Below, piece by piece: positions 28,653 to 41,044 of a stretch of 64,000 nucleotides of DNA (the first letter of the stretch is position 1; each line of letters starts with the position of its first letter). Position numbers and translations under genes: made by a program. Source of the stretch: Methylotenera versatilis 7. GTDB taxonomy: Bacteria > Pseudomonadota > Gammaproteobacteria > Burkholderiales > Methylophilaceae. The notes under the pieces are model-generated. The model searched no databases and was not told where the DNA came from. It saw nothing but the letters and a program-made list of their open reading frames with translations. Location: the NCBI RefSeq assembly GCF_000799165.1, contig NZ_JUGF01000002.1, positions 186,001 through 250,000 on the forward strand. The letters are read 5' to 3'.

Positions 28653-29645
28653 TTGAGTAATTCATTACCTCGTATCGCAATCACCTCTGGCGAACCTGCT
28701 GGTATTGGCCCGGACATTTGCGTGCTTCTGTCGCAACTGGATATTGCTGCTGATATTACCGTGATTGGCGATACTGACGTATTAAAAAATCGCGCACAGC
28801 AACTCAATATTCAACTGGATATTGAGCCATATGAAATAGCGCAAAACGCACACTACCATCGCAAAAATACACTTAAAATACTGCATATCCCCACAGAAAC
28901 AACCGTTAAAGCGGGCACATTAAACGCGCTTAATAGCCAATATGTATTGAATACGCTAACTTGCGCTTTGGATGGAACATTAAGCGGCGCGTTTGATGCC
29001 ATCGTTACCGCGCCTGTGCATAAAGGCGTAATTAACGATGCTGGTATTCCTTTTACTGGGCATACCGAATTTCTAGCCGATTACACAAAAACACCGCAAG
29101 TGGTGATGATGCTGGTTGGCGGTGGCTTAAGAGTTGCGCTGGCAACTATCCACTTAGCACTAAAAAATGTACCTACCGCCATTACTAAAAAAAGTTTAGA
29201 AACGACGATTCGTATTTTGCACCACGATTTAGTGACTAAATTTGGATTGGCAAATCCACGTATTTTAGTTGCTGGACTTAACCCGCATGCAGGCGAGGAT
29301 GGCTATTTAGGCCGTGAAGAAATTGACATTATTAACCCCGTATTAGACCAATTACGTGACGAAGGTATGCAACTGATTGGCGCGCTACCCGCAGATACCT
29401 TGTTCGCCAAGCACCATTTAAGCAAAGCCGACGCGGTGCTTGCCATGTATCACGACCAAGGATTGCCGGTGCTAAAACATGCTAGTTTTGGCGAAGGCGT
29501 CAATGTCACATTGGGTTTGCCAATCATCCGCACATCAGTCGATCACGGCACTGCCCTGGATTTGGCAGGCACGGGTGATATTGATATCGGCAGCATGTTA
29601 AGTGCGATTAAACTGGCCATTGAATTAGTGAGTAATCAACAATAA
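28653..29645 (+). CDS. pdxA: 4-hydroxythreonine-4-phosphate dehydrogenase
   Basis: 330 residues, full length. Start is TTG 28653 (MSNSLPRIAITSGEPAGIGP); the only nearby ATG is out of frame. Metal/substrate motifs: PFTGHTEFLAD and MYHDQGLPVLKH, with the C-terminal RTSVDHGTALDLAG. It oxidises 4-phosphohydroxy-threonine in pyridoxal phosphate synthesis. Its stop overlaps the rsmA start (TAATG), part of the conserved lptD-surA-pdxA-rsmA order. Confidence 0.95.
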   Translation: MSNSLPRIAITSGEPAGIGPDICVLLSQLDIAADITVIGDTDVLKNRAQQLNIQLDIEPYEIAQNAHYHRKNTLKILHIPTETTVKAGTLNALNSQYVLNTLTCALDGTLSGAFDAIVTAPVHKGVINDAGIPFTGHTEFLADYTKTPQVVMMLVGGGLRVALATIHLALKNVPTAITKKSLETTIRILHHDLVTKFGLANPRILVAGLNPHAGEDGYLGREEIDIINPVLDQLRDEGMQLIGALPADTLFAKHHLSKADAVLAMYHDQGLPVLKHASFGEGVNVTLGLPIIRTSVDHGTALDLAGTGDIDIGSMLSAIKLAIELVSNQQ

Positions 29646-30436
29646 TGAAACATGTTGCAAAAAAAAGATTCGGTCAAAATTTCTTAACTGACCAAGCAAT
29701 CATCCGCAGCTTAATTGAAGCAATCAACCCACAAGTCAATCAAACCATCGTAGAAATTGGCCCGGGCCTTGGTGCATTAACCAAGCCACTTTTGGCAAAA
29801 ATTGAGCGTTTGCATGTGGTAGAGATTGATCGCGATATCGTGTCTTGGATGCAGGCAGAATATGCAAAATCCGCTTACGCAAAAAATACGCTCACCATCA
29901 ATAATGTCGATGCACTTAAATTTGACTTCTCAAACTTGGGTAGCAATTTGAGAGTAACGGGCAACCTGCCTTACAACATTTCCACACCAATTTTGTTTCA
30001 CTTACTGGATAACGTCAGCCACATTACCGACATGCACTTTATGCTGCAAAAAGAAGTGGTCGAGCGCATGGTAGCGCAGCCTTCTACACCAGCATACGGA
30101 CGACTTTCGGTCATGCTGCAATATTATCTGGCCATGGAATATTTAATTACCGTACCGCCAGAGGCATTTGAACCAGCGCCAAAAGTGGAGTCCGCTTTTG
30201 TACGCTGCGTGCCGCATGCCACATTGCCCTTTGTGGCTAAAGATACCAAGCTATTCGCCAAAGTAGTATTGGCAGCATTTGGACAGCGCCGCAAAACATT
30301 ACGCAATACGCTGAAAGGCTTGCTGGATGACGCAGGGTTTGCTGCCCTCAACATTAACCCGCAATTACGCGCCGAAAATCTAAGCGTTGCCGAATTTGTC
30401 ACTATCAGCAACTATCTTGGCAATTCGCTTGTTTGA
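29645..30436 (+). CDS. rsmA: 16S rRNA dimethyladenosine transferase
   Basis: 263 residues. SAM motif VEIGPGLGALTKPLL follows the typical RFGQNFLTD opening; catalytic motif IV is NLPYNISTPILF. The enzyme dimethylates A1518 and A1519 of 16S rRNA late in 30S assembly; loss gives kasugamycin resistance in E. coli. Coupled to pdxA by overlapping stop and start codons; adk follows after 49 bp. Confidence 0.97.
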   Translation: MKHVAKKRFGQNFLTDQAIIRSLIEAINPQVNQTIVEIGPGLGALTKPLLAKIERLHVVEIDRDIVSWMQAEYAKSAYAKNTLTINNVDALKFDFSNLGSNLRVTGNLPYNISTPILFHLLDNVSHITDMHFMLQKEVVERMVAQPSTPAYGRLSVMLQYYLAMEYLITVPPEAFEPAPKVESAFVRCVPHATLPFVAKDTKLFAKVVLAAFGQRRKTLRNTLKGLLDDAGFAALNINPQLRAENLSVAEFVTISNYLGNSLV

Positions 30437-30476
30437 TATAATCACTTATTCCCAAAACTCCTTAACTTAAAGCTAG

Positions 30477-31139
<663 letters not shown>

Positions 31140-31171
31140 ACTGATTCAGATTAGTGTGTATGGAAGAACTA

Positions 31172-31510
31172 ATGCAAACTATCGCTTGGGATGACTTCAT
31201 CAAAGTGGAGCTGCGCGTTGGTCGTGTCGTAAATGCCATCGCGCTCCAAGAAGCTAAGAAGTCTGCCTACGTCCTGCATGTAGACTTCGGGGAAGAGCTT
31301 GGAATAAAAAAATCCAGCGCACAGATTACTGCTCTCTATCGTCCGGAAGAGCTTATCGGCAAGCTGGTAGTCGCGGTTGTCAATTTCCCGAAAAAACAAA
31401 TTGGACCATTGATGTCTGAATGCTTGATAACTGGTTTTCATAATGAGCGTGGTGAGGTCGTACTATGCGTGCCCGATCAATCAGTTCCAATCGGGACTAA
31501 ACTTCTGTGA
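31172..31510 (+). CDS. CsaA-like tRNA-binding domain protein
   Basis: 112 residues from ATG 31172, with GGAAG seven bases upstream; open frame extends to 31154. The whole protein is one OB-fold tRNA-binding domain: FIKVELRVGRVVNA, VDFGEELGIKKSSAQIT and QIGPLMSECLITGFH match CsaA, the stand-alone relative of the MetRS C-terminal domain described as a secretion chaperone in Bacillus. Codon use is richer in GC-ending codons than adk. It opens a three-gene accessory block. Confidence 0.82.
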   Translation: MQTIAWDDFIKVELRVGRVVNAIALQEAKKSAYVLHVDFGEELGIKKSSAQITALYRPEELIGKLVVAVVNFPKKQIGPLMSECLITGFHNERGEVVLCVPDQSVPIGTKLL

Positions 31511-31685
31511 TTGTGGTTAACAATTCACTCAAACAAGCAAGCCTAGTTTCGATGAAATGAAATGCAATCGAGGGAAATGAATCACTGCATCCTTGACTTC
31601 ACTTTACTTTACTTCATCAAGGCTACACTCGCCTACCCACTTGCTCAAATTTAATAACTTTAAATTGATGATAAGGAATTTCACG

Positions 31686-32000
31686 ATGAAGCGCTTCCAC
31701 ATAGCCATTGCAGTTCAGGATATTAAGGAGTCGATTGCCGACTATACCGAGCGCTTGGGCCAAGTACCAGCCGCAATAGTGGAAGGAAAATATGCAATGT
31801 GGAGAACAGACTTGTTGAACTTCTCTATCAATCAAATTCCTGAGCGCGCAGGCCAGCTTCGACACCTTGGCTTTGAGGATGATGCGACCCAAGGTTTCAC
31901 AAGCGTGTCTGACGTCAATGGCATTGAGTGGGAGTCATTTTCACAGAAGGAGCAAGACGAGCGAATTATTGCGATGTATGGAGTTCCGGTCAGAGGTTGA
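31686..32000 (+). CDS. VOC/glyoxalase-like single-domain protein
   Basis: 104 residues from ATG 31686, preceded by AAGGA. One beta-alpha-beta-beta-beta unit of the vicinal oxygen chelate fold is apparent: FHIAIAVQDIKESIADYTER at the start, then strands through LLNFSINQIPE and LRHLGFEDD, ending with a loop. Such small VOC proteins are often metalloenzymes or resistance proteins; the substrate cannot be assigned. Codon use (many GAG, AAG, GTC) differs from neighbouring core genes, suggesting acquisition. The 175 bp before it hold no recognisable gene. Confidence 0.6.
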   Translation: MKRFHIAIAVQDIKESIADYTERLGQVPAAIVEGKYAMWRTDLLNFSINQIPERAGQLRHLGFEDDATQGFTSVSDVNGIEWESFSQKEQDERIIAMYGVPVRG

Positions 32001-32073
32001 ATTGAGGATTGGTCTAACCATTCATTCCATTAAAAGATCTAGTTTTTTAATATTAACTTCAAAATACCCTTAC

Positions 32074-32511
32074 ATGAAACCCATTACCCGCAGAGTCGTT
32101 CAAGCTATTTTTTATGAAATCGGCGCAGTTGCAATCACAAGCCCAATAATCGGGCTTGCATTCGACACGTCAGCCTCATCTGCATTGTATCTAGCAGTCA
32201 TTATGTCAACGATTGCATTGGCGTGGAATTACGTTTTCAATGCAATTTTTGAGCGTTGGGAATCGCGTCAAGCAATTAAAGGTCGCTCAGTCTGGCGTCG
32301 CTTGGCGCATGGCATTGGTTTTGAAGGTGGTTTGGTGACGATGTTGGTGCCGCTAATGGCTTATTGGCTAAACATTTCGCTACTGAATGCCTTCTATGCC
32401 GAAATGGGCATATTGGCTGTTTTCTTTGTCTATGCAGTGGCTTTCACGTGGGCGTTTGATAAAGTATTTGGCCTGCCAGAATCTGCTATTTCGCATGCAG
32501 GAAAAATCTAA
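32074..32511 (+). CDS. PACE-family multidrug efflux protein
   Basis: 145 residues from ATG 32074 (MKPITRRVVQAIFYEIGAV), typical length for the proteobacterial antimicrobial compound efflux family. Four hydrophobic segments are arranged as two bacterial transmembrane pair repeats: FYEIGAVAITSPIIGLAF with NYVFNAIFERWE, and HGIGFEGGLVTMLVPLMAYW with FAFTWAFDKVFG-like sequence at the end. The conserved Glu in the first helix (FYEIG) is essential in AceI. It likely exports small cationic biocides or polyamines. It ends the accessory block. Confidence 0.85.
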   Translation: MKPITRRVVQAIFYEIGAVAITSPIIGLAFDTSASSALYLAVIMSTIALAWNYVFNAIFERWESRQAIKGRSVWRRLAHGIGFEGGLVTMLVPLMAYWLNISLLNAFYAEMGILAVFFVYAVAFTWAFDKVFGLPESAISHAGKI

Positions 32512-32766
32512 ATTTCAATCGATTCTGCAAGTTAAATTTAAGATTTTTTTAAATACCTGCATGAGATCAAGCAATTCCAATCTGGTTTTGGCGCATAAAA
32601 ATAGATTAACTATTACTGCACAAGGTGTTAATTAATATAAATTGCATAACCATTTTTGTTGGTTTTGGACTAAACTTTGGTAAATTATATTGTTAACTAG
32701 CTGCATTTTAAGCAAGAGACATTCGGTTTTAAGCTTCTATTTCAACAAAAAGAAGGACATATCAAA

Positions 32767-33252
32767 ATGAAAGTTCGCGCATTAGTTTTATTCGGCGTAT
32801 TGGGATTGTTTTTAGTCTTTATGATACTCAACTGGACAACGATTATGGCGCCAACAACGCTTAACTTAGGTGTTGCTGATGTCAATGCGCCGCTTGGCTT
32901 GGTGATGCTGGGCATGATTGCTTTGCTGACCGCGCTGTTTCTTGTCTTTATCGTTTATTTGCAAACATCGGTTTTGTTTGAAGCGCGCCGCCATGCCAAA
33001 GAATTACAAAATAACCGCGAACTGGCAGATAAAGCGGAAGCCTCTCGTTTTACCGAATTGCGTCAATTTATGGATGCAGAAATACAAAAACAGGCGGCCA
33101 TTCAAGCAGAATCTAAATCTGATTTATTAAATAAATTAGACGTATTAAGCGTGGATATTCATCACGCAATTGATGTATCAGGCAATTCACTTTCTGCCTA
33201 TATTGGCGAATTGGAAGATCGTCTTGAAACTAAACTTCCGATTCAGAAGTAA
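32767..33252 (+). CDS. LapA-like membrane protein with coiled-coil tail
   Basis: 161 residues. Two membrane segments (about 5-24 and 42-65) with a short outside loop NWTTIMAPTTLNLGV resemble the LapA/DUF1049 layout. The cytoplasmic part (about 70-160) is charged and predicted helical coiled coil. Function unknown; LapA in E. coli belongs to the LPS-assembly regulation module, but LapB is not adjacent here. AGAAGGA precedes the ATG. Confidence 0.55.
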   Translation: MKVRALVLFGVLGLFLVFMILNWTTIMAPTTLNLGVADVNAPLGLVMLGMIALLTALFLVFIVYLQTSVLFEARRHAKELQNNRELADKAEASRFTELRQFMDAEIQKQAAIQAESKSDLLNKLDVLSVDIHHAIDVSGNSLSAYIGELEDRLETKLPIQK

Positions 33253-33261
33253 TCATCTGCC

Positions 33262-33309
33262 TTAGCTTAATTTTCCGATTAATGTTTGAAAATAGGAGAA
33301 TTAAGCTAA
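33262..33309 (+). repeat. Long-armed inverted repeat between the LapA-like gene and leuS
   Basis: Arms TTAGCTTAATTTTCC (33262-33276) and GGAGAATTAAGCTAA (33295-33309) pair over 15 bp with a single G-U in RNA; the loop is 18 nt. No T run follows, so it is not an ordinary terminator. It may be an operator, an mRNA-stabilising stem or the end of the upstream transcript. Confidence 0.6.
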
Positions 33310-33468
33310 AAATTCAATTACTTAATCTAATTGGGTAGATTCTCTGCCAATTTCCTAGTTAAGTCTTGCAATAATCCATGCACAAGCAGCATTAAACATC
33401 ACAGGCAATGCGAAAGCGCATGCCTTCAAGTATAATTTCGACATTCCTATTTAAGACAACCACCTTAA

Positions 33469-35937
<2,469 letters not shown>

Positions 35938-35940
35938 AAC

Positions 35941-36462
35941 TTGAATCTATCAAGCCTTAATGCATTTAATACCAGTGCTTTTAAAACTTTACGCATGCTG
36001 TTTTGCTTGTGTTTGCTTACCAGCCTTGTCGCTTGTGGCTTTCAACTGCGCGGTTCAGCAAGTATGGCTTTTAGCAGTATATTTATTCAAGGTAGCTCGT
36101 TAACGATTTCAAAAAATTTGCTTAAGTCATTAAAAACTAACGATATTAAGGTGTTAAGTTCCAGTGAAAATGCAGACCTTTTGCTTGATCTGATGGGCGA
36201 AGAAAGGGAAAAGCGTATTTTGTCATTAAGTGGACGTGGTCTGGTGAATGAGTTTGAATTGTTTTATCGCGTGCATTACCGCACAAAAAAAGCAGGTGCG
36301 GAGCTTTGGAGTCCGGTGCAAACGATCGAAGCGCGACGTGATTTCTCCTATAGCGATGCAAACTTGCTCGCCAAGCAGGGCGAAGAAAAGCGCTTAAATG
36401 AAAACATGCAGGCAGATGTATTAAGTAATTTAATCCGCAGGTTATCTGCACTTAAAAAATAA
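35941..36462 (+). CDS. lptE: LPS-assembly lipoprotein LptE
   Basis: 173 residues. The lipobox LVAC ends a signal sequence and the mature protein starts CGFQLRGS, the LptE hallmark. It plugs the LptD barrel and helps LPS export. Start is probably TTG at 35941, three bases after the leuS stop: the first in-frame ATG (35995) would leave a signal peptide without its basic N-region. Confidence 0.9.
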   Translation: MNLSSLNAFNTSAFKTLRMLFCLCLLTSLVACGFQLRGSASMAFSSIFIQGSSLTISKNLLKSLKTNDIKVLSSSENADLLLDLMGEEREKRILSLSGRGLVNEFELFYRVHYRTKKAGAELWSPVQTIEARRDFSYSDANLLAKQGEEKRLNENMQADVLSNLIRRLSALKK

Positions 36463-36481
36463 TGTTCAATAATCAATAACA

Positions 36482-37495
36482 GTGCAGTTAGATTCAAATC
36501 AGCTTAAACAGCATTTGCTTAAAACTCTGGCACCACTGTATGTATTAGTGGGTGATGAGCCGCTGGCATTAAGTGAGTGTTTAGACAGTATACGACATGC
36601 AGCACGTAAAGCCGGTGCCGATGAACGTAATAGCTATATCGTAGAGCGCAATTTCAATTGGCAACAAATCAACCAATTCGCACAGGCTTTATCTTTATTT
36701 TCCGCGCTTCGTATTTTAGAAATTCATATCCCGAATGGCAAACCTGGTGTAGAAGGCGGCAAAGCATTGGCTGAGCTGTGCGCTAACTTGATTCCCGATA
36801 CCACTACGATTATTGTGTTGCCAATACTAGAGCGTGATGCGAAAAATAGCGCTTGGTTCGGCGCATTGCAAAAAGCTGGTGTGGTGATTGATTTAAAAGA
36901 AATCTCACCAACCCACTTGCCACAATGGCTTGCAGCCAGGTTGGCACTGCAAAATCAATCAACCGACGCTATTTCACTGGCTTTTATTGCGCATCAGGTA
37001 GAAGGCAACTTGCTGGCAGCGCATCAGGAAATTCAAAAACTGGCGTTGCTGTATCCTGCTGGCGAAATTAGCCATGATGCAATACGCGAAGCTGTACTAA
37101 ACGTATCACGCTTTGACGCCTTTCAGTTGGGAGATGCTGTGCTGACCGGCGATGCAGCGCGTGTAACTGCCATCCTGCAAGGCTTGCAGGATGAAGGCGA
37201 GCAAGTAGTCGCTGTGATGAATCCACTGATGTGGGTGTTACGACCACTAGTGCGTATTAAACAAGCAGAAGCACGCAATGAAAATATCATGACTGCCATG
37301 ACCAATGCGCGGATTTATGGTGATAGACAAAACTTGGTCAAGCGTGCATTAAGCCGCCTCAGCCTGCGTCAGCTTGAAGCGGCATTGCAAAAGCTGTGCG
37401 ATATTGATAAAACCGCCAAAGGCATGATGCAAGGTGATGCTTGGCTAGAGCTTTCCAGACTTTGCTTTGGCCTTGCCAAAGTACGCGGACGCTAA
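36482..37495 (+). CDS. holA: DNA polymerase III subunit delta
   Basis: 337 residues with the delta-subunit layout: opening APLYVLVGDEPLALSECLDSI (the degenerate nucleotide-binding fold), a middle AAA+ lid region and the helical collar domain with SRFDAFQLGDAVLTGD. It is the wrench that opens the beta clamp within the clamp loader. Initiation is GTG at 36482. The order leuS-lptE-holA is the conserved one. Confidence 0.92.
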   Translation: MQLDSNQLKQHLLKTLAPLYVLVGDEPLALSECLDSIRHAARKAGADERNSYIVERNFNWQQINQFAQALSLFSALRILEIHIPNGKPGVEGGKALAELCANLIPDTTTIIVLPILERDAKNSAWFGALQKAGVVIDLKEISPTHLPQWLAARLALQNQSTDAISLAFIAHQVEGNLLAAHQEIQKLALLYPAGEISHDAIREAVLNVSRFDAFQLGDAVLTGDAARVTAILQGLQDEGEQVVAVMNPLMWVLRPLVRIKQAEARNENIMTAMTNARIYGDRQNLVKRALSRLSLRQLEAALQKLCDIDKTAKGMMQGDAWLELSRLCFGLAKVRGR

Positions 37496-37572
37496 TTACG
37501 TTGTCACAGCTGGCGAAGCAAAGATTTAGCCTAGGCAGCGCCCTGTAGTCTATTACATAGCAAAAACGTATA

Positions 37573-38838
37573 ATGCCTGCTATGGACATTAAAAATTACA
37601 TGCAAACGGTTGGCATTAGCGCACGTGCCGCATCACGCCTGATGGCTGCTGCTGACACCAATACTAAAAACCAGGCACTTCTACATATCGCCAGTGCTAT
37701 ATTGCGCGAAAAATCTGCACTAATCACTGCAAATCAACAGGATTTAGCCGCTGCGCGCGCCAATGGCTTAGATGATGCGATGTTAGATAGACTGACGCTA
37801 TCTGAAAAATCCATCTTGACCATGGCAGAAGGTTTACAACAAATAGCTAACTTAGCCGACCCAATTGGCGAGATGAGTAATTTTAAATACCGCCCAAGTG
37901 GCATACAAATAGGCCAAATGCGTGTGCCATTGGGTGTAATTGGTATTATTTATGAAGCGCGACCAAATGTGACAGTAGACGCTGCCGGACTTTGCATTAA
38001 ATCCGGCAATGCCTGTATTTTGCGGGGCGGTTCTGAAGCTATTCATTGTAATCAAGCACTGGCGAAACTAGTACATGAAGGTCTGGAGAAGACTGGACTG
38101 CCAAAGTCGGCCGTGCAAGTGATAGAAACCACAGACCGTGCGGCTGTAGGTGAATTAATCACCATGAAGCAATACGTGGATGTCATTGTGCCACGCGGCG
38201 GGAAAGGCTTAATCGAGCGCATTTCAAATGATGCTCGCATACCAGTTATCAAACATTTAGATGGTAATTGTCATGTATATATTGATGACGAGGCCGATCT
38301 TGCTAAAGCCCTGCCGATTTTAGAAAATAGCAAAGCGCAACGTTTAGGCACTTGCAACACGGCTGAATCACTATTGATTGCGCGTAGTGTTTCTGCATCA
38401 ATGCTGCCAAAATTGGCGGCGATGTTAACGGCTAACGGCATTGAGATTCGTGGTTGTGCTGAAACACTCGCACTTGTGCCACAGGCAAAGCCAGCTACTG
38501 AAGAAGATTTTTATACAGAGTATTTAGCTGCGATTATCTCCTGCAAAGTAGTAGACGGCTTAGACGAAGCTATTGCGCATATTAACCAGCACTCCAGCCA
38601 ACATACCGAAGTGATCGTGACTGAGAACTACACCAAAGCCAGACGCTTCTTACGCGAGGTAGACTCCAGCTCTGTCATGGTCAACGCTTCAACTAGATTC
38701 GCGGATGGTTTTGAGTATGGTTTAGGTGCAGAAATCGGCATTTCAACCGATAAGCTACATGCGCGCGGCCCTGTCGGCTTAGAAGGTTTAACATCGCTTA
38801 AATATATTGTATTAGGCAATGGGCAAACACGCGCCTAG
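37573..38838 (+). CDS. proA: Gamma-glutamyl phosphate reductase
   Basis: 421 residues, aldehyde dehydrogenase superfamily. Cofactor region [20 protein letters not shown] is the ProA signature, and the catalytic Cys is in [13 protein letters not shown]. It reduces glutamyl 5-phosphate to the semialdehyde for proline. ATG codons at 37573 and 37582 are both possible. proB is not in the window; nadD follows 18 bp downstream, an order common in Betaproteobacteria. Confidence 0.96.
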   Translation: MPAMDIKNYMQTVGISARAASRLMAAADTNTKNQALLHIASAILREKSALITANQQDLAAARANGLDDAMLDRLTLSEKSILTMAEGLQQIANLADPIGEMSNFKYRPSGIQIGQMRVPLGVIGIIYEARPNVTVDAAGLCIKSGNACILRGGSEAIHCNQALAKLVHEGLEKTGLPKSAVQVIETTDRAAVGELITMKQYVDVIVPRGGKGLIERISNDARIPVIKHLDGNCHVYIDDEADLAKALPILENSKAQRLGTCNTAESLLIARSVSASMLPKLAAMLTANGIEIRGCAETLALVPQAKPATEEDFYTEYLAAIISCKVVDGLDEAIAHINQHSSQHTEVIVTENYTKARRFLREVDSSSVMVNASTRFADGFEYGLGAEIGISTDKLHARGPVGLEGLTSLKYIVLGNGQTRA

Positions 38839-38856
38839 CCTCATCCATTAAGAAAA

Positions 38857-39504
38857 ATGCAACTTATTGGTGTCTTGGGCGGTACATTTAATCCAATTCA
38901 TTTTGGCCATTTACGTTTGGCACAAGAACTCACGGATGCGCTGAACTTAAAAGAAGTCCGTTTCATTCCTGCTGCAAATCCGCCGCATAAAGATGCGCCT
39001 AGCGTTTCTGCTTTTCATCGCGCAGAAATGGTTAAACTGGCTATTGCAGATAATCCATCATTTAAATTAGATGAACGCGAATTACAGCGAGAAGGCGCCT
39101 CTTATACCATTGATACTTTAATCTCATTACGATCTAAAATCGGCCCTGAAGTCGCATTGTGTTTAATCATGGGAAGTGACGCATTCACCCGACTCAATAC
39201 GTGGCATCGCTGGCAAGAAATTTTAGATTACTGCCACATTATATTGGTACAAAGACCTCCAATTACCGTCACAAATCAACCGCCACTAGCTAATGAGTTA
39301 ACATTACTTTTACAAAACCATTACACTGAAAACGTAAGTGACTTAAGCGATCAAAATGCAGGGTTTATTCATATGCAAACAATAACGGCACTGAGCATTT
39401 CGTCTACTGCAATCAGATCCGCTTTTAAACTAAAACAAATTCCACGCTATTTAATGCCACAAACAGTCATTGATTATATTGCTATCAATCAGCTTTATGA
39501 TTAA
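38857..39504 (+). CDS. nadD: Nicotinate-nucleotide adenylyltransferase
   Basis: 215 residues. The nucleotidyltransferase motif GGTFNPIHFGHLRLA at the N-terminus and ISSTAIRSA near the C-terminus (the ISSTxIR motif) define the family. It transfers AMP to nicotinate mononucleotide in NAD synthesis. Co-directional with proA. The usual next genes rsfS and rlmH do not follow; a terminator and a convergent PEP-CTERM gene do. Confidence 0.96.
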   Translation: MQLIGVLGGTFNPIHFGHLRLAQELTDALNLKEVRFIPAANPPHKDAPSVSAFHRAEMVKLAIADNPSFKLDERELQREGASYTIDTLISLRSKIGPEVALCLIMGSDAFTRLNTWHRWQEILDYCHIILVQRPPITVTNQPPLANELTLLLQNHYTENVSDLSDQNAGFIHMQTITALSISSTAIRSAFKLKQIPRYLMPQTVIDYIAINQLYD

Positions 39505-39533
39505 AGCTCGTTTTAAAACTATCGGTACAAAAT

Positions 39534-39562
39534 AAAAAAGCCTCCATTTGGAGGCTTTTTTT
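39534..39562. terminator. Bidirectional terminator after nadD
   Basis: AAAAAGCCTCC and GGAGGCTTTTT pair around ATTT, with a long T run. It stops both nadD and the convergent PEP-CTERM gene. Confidence 0.92.
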
Positions 39563-39588
39563 GCAAAACAATTAGCTAATATGACTAA

Positions 39589-40221
39589 TTAAGCTGCTTT
39601 TGCTTTGTTACGACGACGTGCAACAGCGAAAGCACCTAAGGCTGAAGCCATTAATGGCAATGCAGCTGGAACTGGAACTGTGTTTACCACGCCAACAACA
39701 TAGTCATCGTAGTCAGCATTAACTGTTGCTGTATCGTTGTATCCGATTAAGAAATCAAATAATTGACCGTTAGCATCTGTTAGACCAAATGTGTTCGCAA
39801 AGAACAAGATACCTCTGTGTTCTTGATTAACGTCACCATTGTAAAAAATGCTTCCTAATCCATCCTCACCGAAGCCAAAGTTAACATCTTGACCAGCTAA
39901 AACAGCCATACTATCAGTGCCGCCAAGAGCACCACCGTTACTAGTACCATTCAATTGTGAGCCACCAAGATAAAAGTTACCAAGTGAAGCAACTTGACCT
40001 AAATAGGTAGCAGTGAAGATACCGTCAGTTAAAGCTCTTAAAGTACCTGAAGTACCAGATAAGTAGCCACCTTCTGCAATAATATCAATTGGGCCCCAGC
40101 CACCGTCAGATGGAGTAATAACAACTGCGGCCTCATTGTAAACTTCCAGATTACCTACAACAGTTGCACTTGCCATTGACGCTGACAACGCAAAACCTAG
40201 TGCGATTAAAATCTTTTTCAT
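39589..40221 (-). CDS. Secreted protein with VPxPA/PEP-CTERM sorting signal
   Basis: 210 residues. An N-terminal signal peptide (MKKILIALGFALSASMASA) precedes a Gly/Asn/Asp-rich extracellular domain rich in beta strands and without cysteines. The C-terminus is a tripartite sorting tag: VPVPAALPL, a hydrophobic helix, then the basic RRRNKAKAA. This is the VPLPA-type variant of PEP-CTERM, recognised by an exosortase that anchors or releases the protein at the surface, often with exopolysaccharide production. No exosortase gene is in the window. The passenger domain is not recognised. Confidence 0.85.
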   Translation of the reverse strand: MKKILIALGFALSASMASATVVGNLEVYNEAAVVITPSDGGWGPIDIIAEGGYLSGTSGTLRALTDGIFTATYLGQVASLGNFYLGGSQLNGTSNGGALGGTDSMAVLAGQDVNFGFGEDGLGSIFYNGDVNQEHRGILFFANTFGLTDANGQLFDFLIGYNDTATVNADYDDYVVGVVNTVPVPAALPLMASALGAFAVARRRNKAKAA

Positions 40222-40316
40222 ATTAATTCCCCTATTAAAATTAAAACTAAACCTGCTAAAAGTTGATACCTAAATTTGACAGTTCTAATCATAGGGAGGT
40301 GGGTACTTTGCAACAA

Positions 40317-40367
40317 TAGCCCATACGGGCTAACGAAAAGCGATTAGTGCTGAAAATCAACACTAAT
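40317..40367. promoter_or_regulatory. Palindromes upstream of the PEP-CTERM gene
   Basis: TAGCCCATACGGGCTA (40317-40332) is a 6-bp stem with 4-nt loop, and ATTAGTG...CACTAAT (40343-40367) is a 25-bp interrupted palindrome with inner TGA/TCA symmetry. Both lie 95-150 bp before the minus-strand gene, where a regulator could bind. The rest of 40222-40418 shows no gene. Confidence 0.4.
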
Positions 40368-40418
40368 AAGAGATATCTATCTGAATTAATTCATTAAACT
40401 TATATAAGACGAATCAAT

Positions 40419-41033
40419 TTATAGATTAAATTGTTTAACTAAATGTAGTTTTTTCGCAATTGTCGCCACATTATTGTTGTAATACTGCATTTTTGGCTCT
40501 ATTGGATTTGCAACCCAACCCGCCAAATTTACGCTTCTGGCATTAATCGCTTCTGCCGTGAGCAACGCATGGTTTATGCAGCCCAATTTCATGCCGACGA
40601 CCAATATTATAGGGATATTTAGCTGGTTCGCCAAATCGGCCATGCTGTCTGTCTCATTAAGTGGTACTAAAAAACCACCCGCGCCTTCTACGATTACAAT
40701 ATCGGCTAGTTCACTTAGCGCATCGAAAGCTTGTTTAATGACGGCTATTTCAATGGATTTTCCAGCCAACTCAGCGGCAATATGCGGTGCAATCGGCTCG
40801 TTAAAACTATAAGGGTTCGTTAACACACGTGGAGCTTTAACATTGCTGACGGCTTCTAGCTGCAACACATCATCATTCACCCACTCACCATCAACCAATT
40901 CGCAACCCGCCGCCACCGGTTTCATGCCGATGACTTTGTAGTCTTGCGCGACATATTGTTGAATCAACTTGCAGGCAATATAGGTTTTTCCTACGCCCGT
41001 ATCAGTGCCTGTGATAAAAAATGCTTGTTTCAT
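40419..41033 (-). CDS. bioD: Dethiobiotin synthetase
   Basis: 204 residues with the P-loop ITGTDTGVGKTYIAC at the N-terminus, and the catalytic Lys (MKPVAAGCE) and IVEGAGGFLVPL motifs. It carboxylates 7,8-diaminopelargonate with CO2 and ATP to form the ureido ring. Last gene of bioB-F-H-C-D, all minus strand and tightly spaced; bioA is not in the window. Confidence 0.96.
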   Translation of the reverse strand: MKQAFFITGTDTGVGKTYIACKLIQQYVAQDYKVIGMKPVAAGCELVDGEWVNDDVLQLEAVSNVKAPRVLTNPYSFNEPIAPHIAAELAGKSIEIAVIKQAFDALSELADIVIVEGAGGFLVPLNETDSMADLANQLNIPIILVVGMKLGCINHALLTAEAINARSVNLAGWVANPIEPKMQYYNNNVATIAKKLHLVKQFNL

Positions 41034-41044
41034 TGATGCGACAT

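Noticed and set aside
31867-32073. Upstream in-frame extension of the PACE gene to 31867
   Set aside because: It overlaps the VOC gene in another frame and lacks membrane segments; ATG 32074 matches the family.
40300-40330. sigma-54 promoter for the PEP-CTERM gene (TGGGCTATTGTTGCAA on the minus strand)
   Set aside because: The GG-GC spacing is 9, not 10, bp, which usually abolishes sigma-54 recognition.
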